Shown piece after piece: positions 7,448-18,300 of a stretch of DNA of 20,147 nucleotides. Under the pieces are notes generated by a model. That model was not told the origin of the DNA. It did not search any database and saw only the letters and a program-made list of their open reading frames with translations. This DNA comes from Planctomycetota bacterium. GTDB taxonomy: Bacteria > Planctomycetota > Planctomycetia > Isosphaerales > Isosphaeraceae. The position numbers and the translations under genes were made by a program. The first letter of the stretch is position 1, and the number at the start of each line of letters is the position of its first letter. The stretch spans positions 1 through 20,147 of the forward strand of contig JAJYDH010000046.1 in NCBI GenBank assembly GCA_021777685.1, in the 5' to 3' direction.

Positions 7448-7912
7448 TCAGGGCCCGACCAGCCTGTTCAGCCTGACCAGCCGGATCGTCGCGACTTCGC
7501 GGACCCATCGGACGTGCTTGGGGTCGCCCGGGACGATGAGGCGCACGGGCCCCTGCCCTTTCGCCAGCGGCCGGCCGTCGCGGGCGACGGCCAGCAGGTA
7601 GCGTTCCCCTTTCGGGTCCATCGCGGCGGCGGCGGCCGAGACGGCGGCCTGGTAGCCGTCGGCACCCCGGACCAGGAGCACGGAGTCTGAGAGCGACCGG
7701 AGCGCCGGCATCGTCCCGGCATCCTTCGATCCCCGATCCAGGATCGTCGCCAGCGCAACCCCCGTGTAGGTCACGGCGCGCCCGTCCTCCGTCACCCGGC
7801 ACTCGACCCTCGGCAGACCTTCGAGCTTCGCCGGGTCGAACGGCAGGAGGTCGACGCCCGGCGGTGTCGGGGCCTGGGCGAGGATCAGCGATGCGATCAG
7901 GGCCGGAATCAT
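7448..7912 (-). CDS. Small exported molybdopterin-binding-domain-like protein (SUOX fold)
   Basis: 154 residues on the minus strand. The ATG at 7912 is preceded by GGAGGA (7927-7922) with a 9-base gap, which argues against the longer in-frame version from 8017. The N-terminus MIPALIASLILAQAPTPPG is a short signal peptide. The body matches the single-domain 'molybdopterin-dependent oxidoreductase' family: LPRVECRVTEDGRAVTYTGV, then LATILDRG, then LLVRGADGYQAAVS and a closing KGQGPVRLIVPGDPKHVRWV followed by VATIRLVRL. Full sulfite-oxidase/YedY enzymes have a Cys ligand to molybdenum in a longer domain. The only Cys here (in VECRV) sits in the first strand, so I see no Mo ligand. It may bind a cofactor-like ligand without being a redox enzyme. 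No partner oxidoreductase or cytochrome gene is next to it. Divergent from the HAD gene with 143 bases between starts. Confidence 0.8.
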   Translation of the reverse strand: MIPALIASLILAQAPTPPGVDLLPFDPAKLEGLPRVECRVTEDGRAVTYTGVALATILDRGSKDAGTMPALRSLSDSVLLVRGADGYQAAVSAAAAAMDPKGERYLLAVARDGRPLAKGQGPVRLIVPGDPKHVRWVREVATIRLVRLNRLVGP

Positions 7913-8055
7913 CGTCGCGAGTCCTCCAGGTTGACGAGAAGGGCCGCTCGGGCCTTCGCGCGGGGCTCGCGACATGTTAACCCGGACGGTTCGGCGCGTT
8001 CCACAAGACCCGTCCATCCTGCCCTGAATTCCACCAACCCGGGAACGACCACCTC

Positions 8056-8682
8056 ATGCGACGACCGGCCATCATCTTCGACTTCGGCAACGTGGTCGCC
8101 CATTTCGACTACCGGAAGGCGGCCTCGAAACTCGGCGACCGGCTCGGGATCTCGGGGGAGGAATTGCTGGAGCGGTTGCGACCGCTCGGCTTCTCCGACC
8201 TGCTCAAGAAGTACGAGAGTGGCCAGATCTCGGCCGAGGGCTTCTCGAAAGGAGTCTCGGAGATGATCGGCCTGACGATCTCCCACGACGTCTTCGCCGC
8301 CGCATGGGCCGACATCTTCACCGCCAACGAGTCAATCGCCCCGTTGATCGATGGTCTCAGGCGCGAGGGATACACCCTCGTGCTCGGCTCGAACACCAAC
8401 GACCTGCACGCCCGGCAGTTTCGCGGCCAGTTCGCGGGAACCCTCGCCCATTTCGACCGCCTGGTCCTCTCGTATGAGGTGGGCCACATCAAACCGTCGG
8501 CCGCCTTCTACCTCGCGTGCACCGAGGCGGCCGGGGCCGAACCCGCCGACTGTGTGTTCATCGACGACCTCGCCGAGAACATCGAAGGGGCGAAGGCCGC
8601 CGGTCTCGTCGGGCTGCTCTACCAGTCGACCGGGCGGCTGATCGAGGATCTCGCGGCGCTGGGCGTCGTTGCCCGGTTGTAA
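8056..8682 (+). CDS. HAD-IA family phosphatase, YihX-like
   Basis: A 208-residue cytoplasmic hydrolase. HAD motif I is FDFGNVV with nucleophile Asp9; the usual second Asp (D+2) is Gly11, as in YihX. Motif II is GSNTND (Ser112). Motif III is GHIKPS (Lys146). Motif IV is FIDDLAENIEGA (Asp170, Asp171). The helical cap is at about residues 15-85. The match to E. coli YihX (alpha-D-glucose-1-phosphate phosphatase) runs the whole length, including 'SNTNxLH' after motif II and 'NIEGA' after motif IV, so a sugar-phosphate phosphatase role is plausible. HAD substrates cannot be fixed from sequence alone. The start is the first ATG, with only a weak GGGA ahead of it. Neighbours do not suggest a pathway. 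Confidence 0.88.
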   Translation: MRRPAIIFDFGNVVAHFDYRKAASKLGDRLGISGEELLERLRPLGFSDLLKKYESGQISAEGFSKGVSEMIGLTISHDVFAAAWADIFTANESIAPLIDGLRREGYTLVLGSNTNDLHARQFRGQFAGTLAHFDRLVLSYEVGHIKPSAAFYLACTEAAGAEPADCVFIDDLAENIEGAKAAGLVGLLYQSTGRLIEDLAALGVVARL

Positions 8683-9360
8683 GGCTTGACCGAGCAGGGC
8701 CGGTCGCGGGATGTGTCGCATCGGAGATCCGCCTCCTCGACATCTCGCTCGACACGAGGCACAATTATCCTTGTATCTCTCGCCCAGAACCCGCAGGCCG
8801 CACGACCGGCCCGCGCTCTCGCAAAAACTTCGCGTGCGTTTTGACATCGTGCGATCAGGCCCCACACTCGAAATGATCCGCATGCCGCTCACCGCGCCTA
8901 CTCCCGGATTCGCCCGAGCCACTTCTCGACATCCCATCCCCCGCGAATTCTCAACCGACCCGCTTGACGAACGCATCCTTGATGGCAATGATTGACTGCG
9001 TGCATGTAGCCAATCACTGAAACCCATCCTGGAGGGCAGTTGATCGCGTGCTTTCATGGAGGAGAGGGGACGATGGAACTGGATTCGCCGGGCGTTCGAA
9101 TCGAGTCAGAGGGCGTTCATCCTCCGAGGGATCGGAGCCGGTCACGGGGCACCTCCGGGTGGCCGGTTGGCCTTGGTGCGTAGCGGTCGCGGGCCGCGAG
9201 GGGCGATGGACCTGCCCCTGGCGGCGTCAGACACGAAGCTGAGTGGGATCATCAGAGATCTTTCGAGTTCTTCCTTACCGCCCCCGATGTCGGGGCGTCG
9301 TGGGCCGGTCGTGCGCCGCGCGGTGGAAGGACTCCGAGGCTTACCGGGGGGAGTCAGTCG
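8683..9360. other. 678-base non-coding stretch before the giant gene
   Basis: No supported gene. Open frames across it are Arg/Ser/Pro-rich and lack family features; the one at 9056-9514 overlaps the giant gene in another frame. A weak hairpin follows the HAD stop (GACCG 8688-8692, loop of 8, CGGTC 8701-8705). The first 320 bases include AT-richer patches, for example around 8760-8780 and 8820-8846, the latter holding a TTGACA (8841) without a good -10. The promoter candidate and inverted repeat at 8964-9016 are listed separately. A hairpin CCCCG/ATGT/CGGGG lies at 9282-9295. The run GGGGGGAG (9346-9353) is the ribosome site of the giant gene. No tRNA or recognised riboswitch. Confidence 0.6.
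8964..9016 (+). promoter_or_regulatory. Candidate promoter and inverted repeat upstream of the giant gene
   Basis: TTGACG (8964-8969), 17 bases, then AATGAT (8987-8992, 4/6 to TATAAT). Overlapping the -10 is an inverted repeat TGATTG (8989-8994) / CAATCA (9011-9016), extendable to eight bases with one mismatch and with a 16-base centre. It could be an operator over the transcription start. It would leave a leader of about 360 bases. Pattern-based only. Confidence 0.3.
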
Positions 9361-12300
9361 ATGGGAAGCTTCAAGGGTAGAGGGCGCGGTGAACAACCGA
9401 AGCGACGGGACGACGGCTCCCGGCGGCGTCGCCAGGGGTTGCCCGAGCTGGAGTCGCTGGAGAATCGCCGGCTGCTCAGCAGCGCCCCCGCGTCGGTCTC
9501 GACGACCGAGCTGAACCTGATCCGGACCGGTCCGATGGCCAATGAGGGCCAGGATCTGATCCACATCTACCAGCAGTATTCGACCTACGTGCAGAACGGC
9601 TCGGTCGGCACGTTCACGTCGGACCTCTCGTCGTTCATCAACTTCTCGAACAACGGGACGAGCGTCGGGATCGACGCCCACTTCAAGGGGGACATGGGGG
9701 CCTACGAGCAGGCCCTGAAGCAGTTCGGGATGACGGTCCTGGCGACGAACGCCCCCAACAACGTCGTCGAGGGCTACGTCCCGATCGCCTCGCTCCCGGA
9801 GATCGCGACGGAGGCCCAGACGCAGAGCGTGAGCGCGGTCTACACGCCCAAGGCGTTCTCGCAGGGCGTCGCGGCGAACCAGGCGGCCACGACCCTGGGC
9901 TCTGACGTCGCGAGCACGACCTATGGCGTCACCGGCGCCGGTGTGCCGATCGGCGTGATCTCGACGAGCTTCAACCACGGGACTCCCAACGCGCAGACCT
10001 CGTCGATCGCCACGGGCGACCTGCCGGCGAACGTCCAGGTGATCGACGACACGGCGACGGCGACCGACGACGAAGGCCGCGGGATGCTGGAGAACATCCA
10101 CGACATCGCGCCGGGGTCGCCGCTGTCCTTCGCCACCGGCCTGAACGGCCAGGTGGCGTTCGCCAACAACATCAACGCCCTGGCGACCCAGGCCGGCGCC
10201 AAGGTCATCGTGGACGACCTGGGCATCGCCAACGAGCCCTACTTCCAGGACGGCGTGATCTCGCAGCAGATCAACTCGTACGTGGCGGGCGGTGGCGTCT
10301 ATGTCGCCGCCGCTGGCAACCAGGCCGACAGCGGCTACCTCACGAACTTCCGCGCCACCTCCACCACCGTCCCGGCGATCGGCTCCGGGACTTATCTGAA
10401 CTTCGACGGGACGGGGGCGACCTCGGCGCCCCTGCTCCCGATCAACATCTACACGCCCGGCACCGGGATCGTGATGCAGTTCGACCAGCCCTTCGACAAG
10501 GCCGGCGGGGGCGTCAGCTCGGAGGTCGACCTCTACCTGCTCGACGCCAGCGGGAAGATCGTCGGGCAGAGCAACAACAACAACGTCCAGACCAACGAGC
10601 CGATCCAGTTCATCCTGACGGACAACAGCGGCAACCCGCTCCAGGCCGGCCTGTACCAGCTCGCGGTGCAGGTCGTCAGCGGCCCGAATCCCGGCCACGT
10701 GGTCATCTACTCGACCGGCGACGGCGGCTTCTCGGTCTCCCGGCAGTTCGGGACGGCGGGCGGGACGTCGTTCCCCTCGACGTTCGGGCACAACTCCGGG
10801 GCGAACACGATCAGCGTGGGCGCCGTGCCGTTCTGGGGCGCCCCACCGTACACCACCCCGGCCACGGTCTACAACGAGCCGTTCAGCTCGACCGGTCCCC
10901 GGCTGATCAACTTCGACGCCAGCGGCAACCCGATCCCGACGCAGGTCCTGCTCAAGCCGGACATCTCGGCCCCCGACGGCGGCGTGACCAGCTTCTTCCC
11001 GACGCCGGCCGCCCAGAACACGCTCGACACGTCCAACGTGCCGTTCCCGACGGCCGCCTTCCCGCCCTACCCCGGCAGCCCGCAGACCGTCCAGGGCGAG
11101 CCGGTGACGGCGACGAACCTGAACGTCCAGCCGACCCTGCCGGCGTTCTTCGGGACGTCGTCGGCGTCGCCCAACCTGGCGGCGGTGATCGCCCTGATGA
11201 AGCAGGCGAACCCGACGATCACCCGGGCGGGCATCCTCAACGCGCTCGAATCGACCGCGACGCCGCTCGACGGCGGCGGGCAGTCGGTCTGGACCCCCCA
11301 GGGCGGCTTCGGCCTGGCCAACGCCCCCAGGGCCCTGGCCGCCGCGCAGTCGCTCAAGGTCCTCTACATCACGCCGGGCGCCAACCAGATCATCGGCGCC
11401 ACGCCGACGACGATCACCGTCACCTTCAACCAGCCGGTCAAACTGGCCACGGTGACGGCGTCGGACCTCGTCGTGGTCGGCCCGAACGGGTCGACCGTCG
11501 TCGTCGGCGCGCCCTTCGGCGTCGACAGCCCGACGTTCCCGACCCAGGTCAGCTTCCCGATCACGATCATCCCCGCGCCCGGCAAGAGCGTCAGCGGCAC
11601 GTTCTACGACGCCTTCTCCTCGGGCGTGATCACCAGCGAGACCGGCGTCCCTCTCAACCCCGGCACGATCCACGACCAGTTCAACCTCCAGCAGCAGAAC
11701 GGCCCGGCGGTCGTCTCGACGACCTTCGTCGGCCGGATCGTGACGATCACCTTCAGCGAGGCCGTCAACCCCGCCACGGTCAACCAGGCGAACATCTACC
11801 TGTTCCGGGCCGGAGGGACCACGCTGCCGCTGGTCAACCCGGCCGACGTGATCGTCAGCGACCTGCCCGGGGCGGTCTTCTCGTACAACGCATCGACGCT
11901 CACGGTCACGATCGACCTGACCAACGTCGCGCAGTCGCAGCTCCCGACCGACCAGTACGCGCTGGTCGTCCTCCCGGCGGTGACGGACGGGATCGGCAAC
12001 CCGCTCAACGGGCTGTTCAACGGCGTGTTCCCGTCGGGCCAGTATCCTCAGTTCCCGAACACGGCCTACCCGAGCGGGTCGCCGTTCGTCCAGAGCCTGG
12101 GGATCGTCCAGCTCACCGCTCCGCTGGTCTCGTACCTCTCGCTGGCGCCGGCGTCCGACTCCGGCATCTCGGGCGACAACAACACCAACATCACGACCCC
12201 GAGCCTGGTGGGCCAGATCACCTCGCGGTTCCCCGGCTCGCTGGCCAACCAGCTCGTCTACGTCGAGTTCAACGGGATCGGCCACGCGGGCGTGCCGTTC

Positions 12301-15300
12301 GGCAGCCTCGACCTCAACGTCGGCGCCAACGGTCGAGGGTTCGTCGGCCAGTACGACGTGGTGACGACGACCAACGCGCTGGGGCAATTCACCGTGCCCT
12401 ACCCCGTCGGCGTGGCCGGGCTCCCCGAGGGCGTGAACCGGGTCCGGGTGGTGGTCGTCGGCCAGGCCGACTCGCCGCCGCTGGCCGGATACGCGTCGTC
12501 GCAGGATTACGCGTTCCGGGTCGACACGAGCCTGCCGTACGTCGGGGCCACCGCCAACTCCCCGGCGTCGTCGATCCCCGAGATGGCGAACATCAACTCG
12601 CTGACGAGCCTGACGCTGAACGTGATCGACCCGGTCAACCCGACGGTGGCCGGCAGCCCGTTCGCCGTCCCGCCCAGCCTGTCGTACCCGGCCCTCAACC
12701 CCACGCTGGCGGACAGCACCCAGAATTACCGGCTGTTCCTCCTGCCCAGCCCCACCAACGGCCTGACGACCTCGAAGGACTACTCGAACTACATCACCTC
12801 GGCGACGTTCACCTCGACCTCGGCCCGCATCCTCTCGACGGACCCGTACACCGGCAAGGTCGTCGTGACCTTCGCGCCGGGTCTGCCGCAGGGCACCTAC
12901 CAGTTCTTCGCGCTGCCGGCCTCCGCCGGCGGCGCCCTGGCGGACGCCGCGGGCAACCCGTTCACCAACACCCAGGCCAACTCGGCGGCCGGCGTCTCGA
13001 CCTACTACGAGCTCGATTTCAACCTCCAGCCGACGCCGACGTACATCACCAACTACGCGGCGATCACCTACGACCCGAACGGCACCAGCAGCTACGGCGG
13101 TGTCGGGTTCGACGTCACCGGCCCGAGGGCCAACTACGAGATCCCCAAGCCCGGCACGACCGCCCGGTCGACCGCCCCGCCCAACTGCTTCGTCATCGAC
13201 TTCTCGAACCCGCTCAACCCGGCCGTCAACTACACCAACGACGTCCAGCTCGTCCGCTCGGCCGACACGCCGACGTCCCAGCCCGACGGCAACTTCGGCG
13301 ACCTGGGGATCACCAACACCTCGGGCTACACCGTCGTCCCGGGGACGATCGTCACCCTGGTCAACTCGGTGCCGGGCGCGGTCTTCGGCCAGTACGGCTA
13401 CGACAACCGGCTGGTGATCCAGCTCCCGGCCGGCTATAGCCTGCCGGCCGACTACTACCGGGTCTACCTGCCCAACGCGGGGACCTCGGCGATCACCGAC
13501 GTCTACGGGAATCAGCTCGACGGCGAGTTCCTCGGCTACCAGAACGCCCAGGGCAAGTACGTCGATCAGCTCCAGACCGGCCAGGTCCGCGGCGCCGGGG
13601 CGAACGAGCTGCCCGACCTCTCCGGAGACGGCACCCCCGGCGGCGCGTTCATGACCGGGTTCGTCGTGGTGCCCAACGGCGGGATCATCTACGCCAAGGC
13701 CGACGCAATCTACAACCCGCTGATCCCCAGCCAGACGCCCGACGGCAGCGCCGCCAAGCCCTTCCCCGTCCTGGCCCCCGAGGCGGTGCCCACCGCCGCC
13801 AACGGCGGCAACCTGAACAGCCCCGTCAACGCCGGGACCAACTTCAACCCGGCCTACGACTACAGCGGCTCGGGCCAGTTCGAGCCCTCGGCCTTCTTCG
13901 CCGCCCAGCAGTTCGTCCAGGCCACCGGCGGCCCGGTGGTGATCATCGCCGAGCAGTCGATCCCCAGCCGAGACCCGAACACCGGGGCGATCTACCAGAA
14001 GCCGTTCGTCCTCGAGGCCCCCACCCCCTCGGGCAACTCGGCCGCCATCAACGCCGGCAACGCCAGCGCGGCCGTCCCGGCGATGACCACCCTCATCCTG
14101 GGCGCCGGCACGATCCTCAAGATGCAGAACGCCGCGCTGCTGGTCCAGAACCAGGGCAGCGCCCTGCAGGTCCTCGGCGGCCCGAACTCGTACCAGAACG
14201 TCACCGTGACGTCCTACAAGGACTCGTCGATCGGCGGCGTCTCCAACGGCAACCCCGCCTCGGTCCCCTCGGCGGGCGATTACGGCGGGATCGTCTTCCG
14301 GAACTTCGACCAGGGGATCATCCCCGGCGCCACCACCGCCCGGACCAGCCTCTTCCCCGGCCAGATCCCCATCACGGGCAACCCCCTGATCGACAACCGG
14401 CTCAAGGGCCCGTTCGCCAGCAGCACCAACCCCGCCAGCCAGGTGGACGCGATCTCGGGCGCCGACGACATCATGTCGTACGTCTCGTTCCTCGTCGAGA
14501 AGTACGCCGGCGGCTCGGTCCCGCAGACCAACGGCACGCAGTATGACGGGATCACCCTGCTCAACAGCCGGCCGACGATCGTCAACACGATGCTCGCCGA
14601 CGCCGGCGGGCCGGGCTCGGCCGTGGCCGGCCTCTCGGTCGACGTGAACTCGCTCCGGGCCGACGGCGTCGCCCAGGGGCCCTTGCTCCGGAACGATCAG
14701 TTCATCAACAACGGCCTCAACGGCATCTACATCCGGGCCCAGGTCTCCAGCGGCGTCGCCGAGGCGACCAACGCGATCGTCTATCCGACCAACCCGGCGA
14801 GCGCCGGCGGGGCCGCCAATTACGTCCTCGACAACCCTTATCCTTATCTGCTCACCTCGCGCCTGATCATCGGATCGACCCTCGTCGAGGAGTCGGGCGG
14901 CACGCAGACGTCGAACACCGACCGGCTCTATGTCGACCCGGGCATGCTCGTCAAATTCGAGCTGGGGGCCGGCGTCCTGGTCCAGAGCGGCGCCAGCCTG
15001 AACGTCGGCGACCAGACCTACATCAAGAACTTCGACCTCAACAACAACTACAACCCGGCCTCGTCGGGCTTCAAGGCGAACTCGGCGGGGCTGGCCAACG
15101 CCCTGTTCACCTCGCTGGTGGACGACACGGCCTCGACCAGCTACTTCGACCCGATCTCTCAGACGACGACCACGATCGTCGCGGCCCTGCCGGCCGTGCC
15201 GGGCGGCTCGGGTGCGGCCCAGCCCACCGCGGGCAACGTCCCGGCCTCGTCCCGGTGGGGCGGCATCACCCTGAGATCGGGCTCGGTCGACGTCATCAAC

Positions 15301-18300
15301 TCGGCCGTCTTCCGCTACGGCGGCGGCACGATCAACACGCCCACGGGATCGGCCATCCAGCATGTGATCGAAGTCAACCCCGGTGATGGCATCGGGGCCA
15401 ACTTGATGCTGACCAACGACACGTTCACCGACAACGCCGACGTCCCGATCAACCTGACGCCCAATGCCATCGAGGCGGGCAATCCCCTGACGCCGCTGGC
15501 CTCGGGCAACCCGTTCATCCACGGCAATATCTTCGAGCGGAACGGCTACAACGGCGTCGGCGTCCAGGGCGGGACCGCCGGCAACACGTCGAACCTCGAC
15601 GTGAACTCGGTCTGGACCGGCGGCGACTTCACCTACATCCTCCGGAACACGATCGTCGTGGGCCCGCCCCCCGGCAACGGCGGCATCCCGACGGTGCCCA
15701 GCGCGACCACCCTCCAGCCCGAGCCCACGCCCAACGTCACCCTGACCCTCCAGAGCACCCTGGCGGGGACCGTCCTGGCCGACGGCACCGTCGTCGCGGC
15801 GCCGGGTGTGCCGTTGCTGATCAAGCTCCAGGGCGGCGTCGCCAACGAGACGCCCGGCGTGAACCCGGCGGCGGCGGTCCCGAACTCCTACACCGGCGGG
15901 GCCGGCTTCCTCGTCGGCGTGGACAACGGCATCATCCCGCCCGCGGGCGACCCGCTGGTCGACCCGGGCGCCTTCAGCCAGCTCCGGATCGTCGGCATCG
16001 GGGCCGACCAGACGACCGGCCAGTCTCGCGTCCCCGTGATCATCACCTCGATCTTCGACAACACCGTCGGGACGACCGTCGACAACGTCACGATGAACAC
16101 CGCGATCACCGGCAGCACGACGGCACCCAAGGCCGGCGACGGCGGCATCATCTACTTCGGCGGCAACAGCCTGACCAACTACAACCTGCTCGACCCCCGC
16201 TCCGGCAACATCATCGACAACGCCGACATCAAGTACATCACCCGGATCGAGCAGCAGGGCGGCGGCATCATCTACACCGTGGACTCGACCAGCGGGGGCA
16301 CCGTCGGCACGGGCAACTTCTACAGCCAGAAGCTCGGACTCCCGCAGACGGTCGACGGGGCGACCAACTTCTCCGACCAGTACAACCAGGCCAAGCAGCT
16401 GGTCATCTCGAACTCGAACCTCTCGACGTTCAGCGACGCCGGCTTCATCGCCCACCCCGGCTACGACGCGATCGCCGTGGCGGTCAACTACATCAACACC
16501 ACGGGCGTCGTCTACAGCGTCACCAACGTCCTGGGCGAGGCGACGCACTCCTTCCTCGTGAACGACACGTTCTCGAACATGCCGACCGGTGCGGAGATCA
16601 TCTCCGAGACCGCCGACAACGCGTTCTTCCCCAGCCCGGCCGTGGCGATCTTCCTCAACGACACCTTCTACAACGACGCGATCGGCATCCACACCGTCGC
16701 GCCGGCCTCGGACGGCATCAATTCGCTCTCGCACGTCGCCTCGCTGGCGATGGACAACATCTTCTCCAACATCTCGGGCAACGCGATCCAGCTCGACGGG
16801 CAGGATTACGGCTCCGAGGTCCAGTACAACCTGTTCTACCAGGTGGGGACGGCCGTCGGCGGGTCCAATCCGGTCGCCAACGACCAGCCGATCCTCGGCA
16901 ATCCCGAGTTCCGCAACCCGGCGGCCGGGAACTTCTTCCTCCTGCCCAACTCGGCGGCCATCGACGTCGCCCGGAGTGAGCTCGGGCCGTCGATCTTCGG
17001 CGACATGCTCTACCCGGCCGTCAACGTCATCGACCCGGCGACGAACCAGCTCTACCCGATCCCGATCCGCAACGAGCCGACCCAGGGCCTCTTCGGCGCC
17101 ACCGGCGCCCCGGCGGGCGACATCAACCCCAGCGGCGGCCTCGGGGTCGCCCCCTACGCGGTCGACATCGTCACCCTGCCGGGCGAGCCCGTCTCTCAGC
17201 GGGGCTTCCCCGACCAGTGGATCCCCGTCCTCGCCTCGTCCGGCACGGGCACCGGCGGGACCGGGTCCAACCCCGTGACCTTCGACTACATCCCGATCAC
17301 CGGCGAGCGCGACCAGGCCGGCAACCTCCGGGTCAAGGATCCCAACTCCCCCAACGTCGGCTTCGGGAGCCGGCCGTACTTCGACGTCGGCGCGTTCGAG
17401 TACATCATCCAGAATCCGCCGGTGGTCGACGCCGTCCTCTCGAACACCAGCATCAACAACGCCCCGGTCCTGACCAACATCTACGGCGTCGGCACGATCG
17501 CCGGGACCAACAAGATCCCCGGGCTGATCCAGGTCATCCTCAGCCAGCCGATCAACCCGGCCACGCTCAACGGGTCGTCGGTGTTCCTGGAGGCGTCGGG
17601 CGGCGACGGGATCTTCGGCAACGGCAATAGCCCGGCCGACCGGTTCATCAACCTCTCGGGGCTGATCTACTACAACGCCACCGTCAACGGCCTGGGCCAG
17701 CCCATCTACGTCCTGACGATCAACACCGCGGGGATCTTCGCCTCCGACCCGTTCCCGGTCGCCGACGAGTATCGGCTGGTCCTCAAGGGGACCGGCTCCT
17801 CGGTGATCCGCAACACCGACGGCCTGGCGCTCGACGGCCTCAACCTCGACGCCAACGGGAATCAGCTGCCCCTGCCCTCCGGCTCGGACATGTTCCCCGG
17901 CAGCGACTTCCAGGTGACGTTCACGATCGACACCAACTCGCCGTCGATCGTCCCCGGGACGTTCGTCCTCGACCCGGCCAGCGATTCCAGCGGCGGCAAG
18001 AACATCACCAACGTCACCCTGCCGACCTTCGACGGGACGATCACCGACACCTTCCCGCCGGCCAACCCGCTGGCCGGCCAGCAGGTCTACATCGACGTCT
18101 CGACCAAGGGCAACGGGGTCTTCGACCTGATCGACGCCGGCACGGGGATCACCAACGCCCAGGGCCAGTTCTCGATCAAGCTGACCACCCCGATCCCCAA
18201 CACGCCCAACACCGTCGGGACCGACGGCATCCAGGGCGACCCCGGCGCGACCTACACCCAGGTCCGCGTCCGGGTCGTCAACCCGGCCGGCAACCAGTCC

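Noticed and set aside
4234..7476. Plus-strand open frame of 1,080 codons overlapping the propeller and DUF1559 genes
   Set aside because: It is a +1-type shadow with Arg/Pro/Gly-rich composition and no domain. It matters only because its middle part shows the repeated short words of the CGAACCCA region.
8758..8800. GATAAT on the minus strand near 8765 as a promoter
   Set aside because: No acceptable -35 box lies at 16-18 bases, and it would fire into the 3' end of the HAD gene with no minus-strand gene nearby.
9056..9514. Plus-strand open frame of 152 codons ahead of and overlapping the giant gene
   Set aside because: Although a GGAG-like run lies near its ATG, the composition is Arg/Gly/Ser-rich, no family is recognisable, and its last 154 bases overlap the giant gene's start in another frame.
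9976..9984. HGT tripeptide (residues 206-208) as the missing catalytic His of the subtilase
   Set aside because: It follows the degenerate Asp motif by only a few residues, whereas the subtilase HGT helix lies much further on, where this protein has DDEGRGMLENIHDIAPG. It is most likely coincidence.
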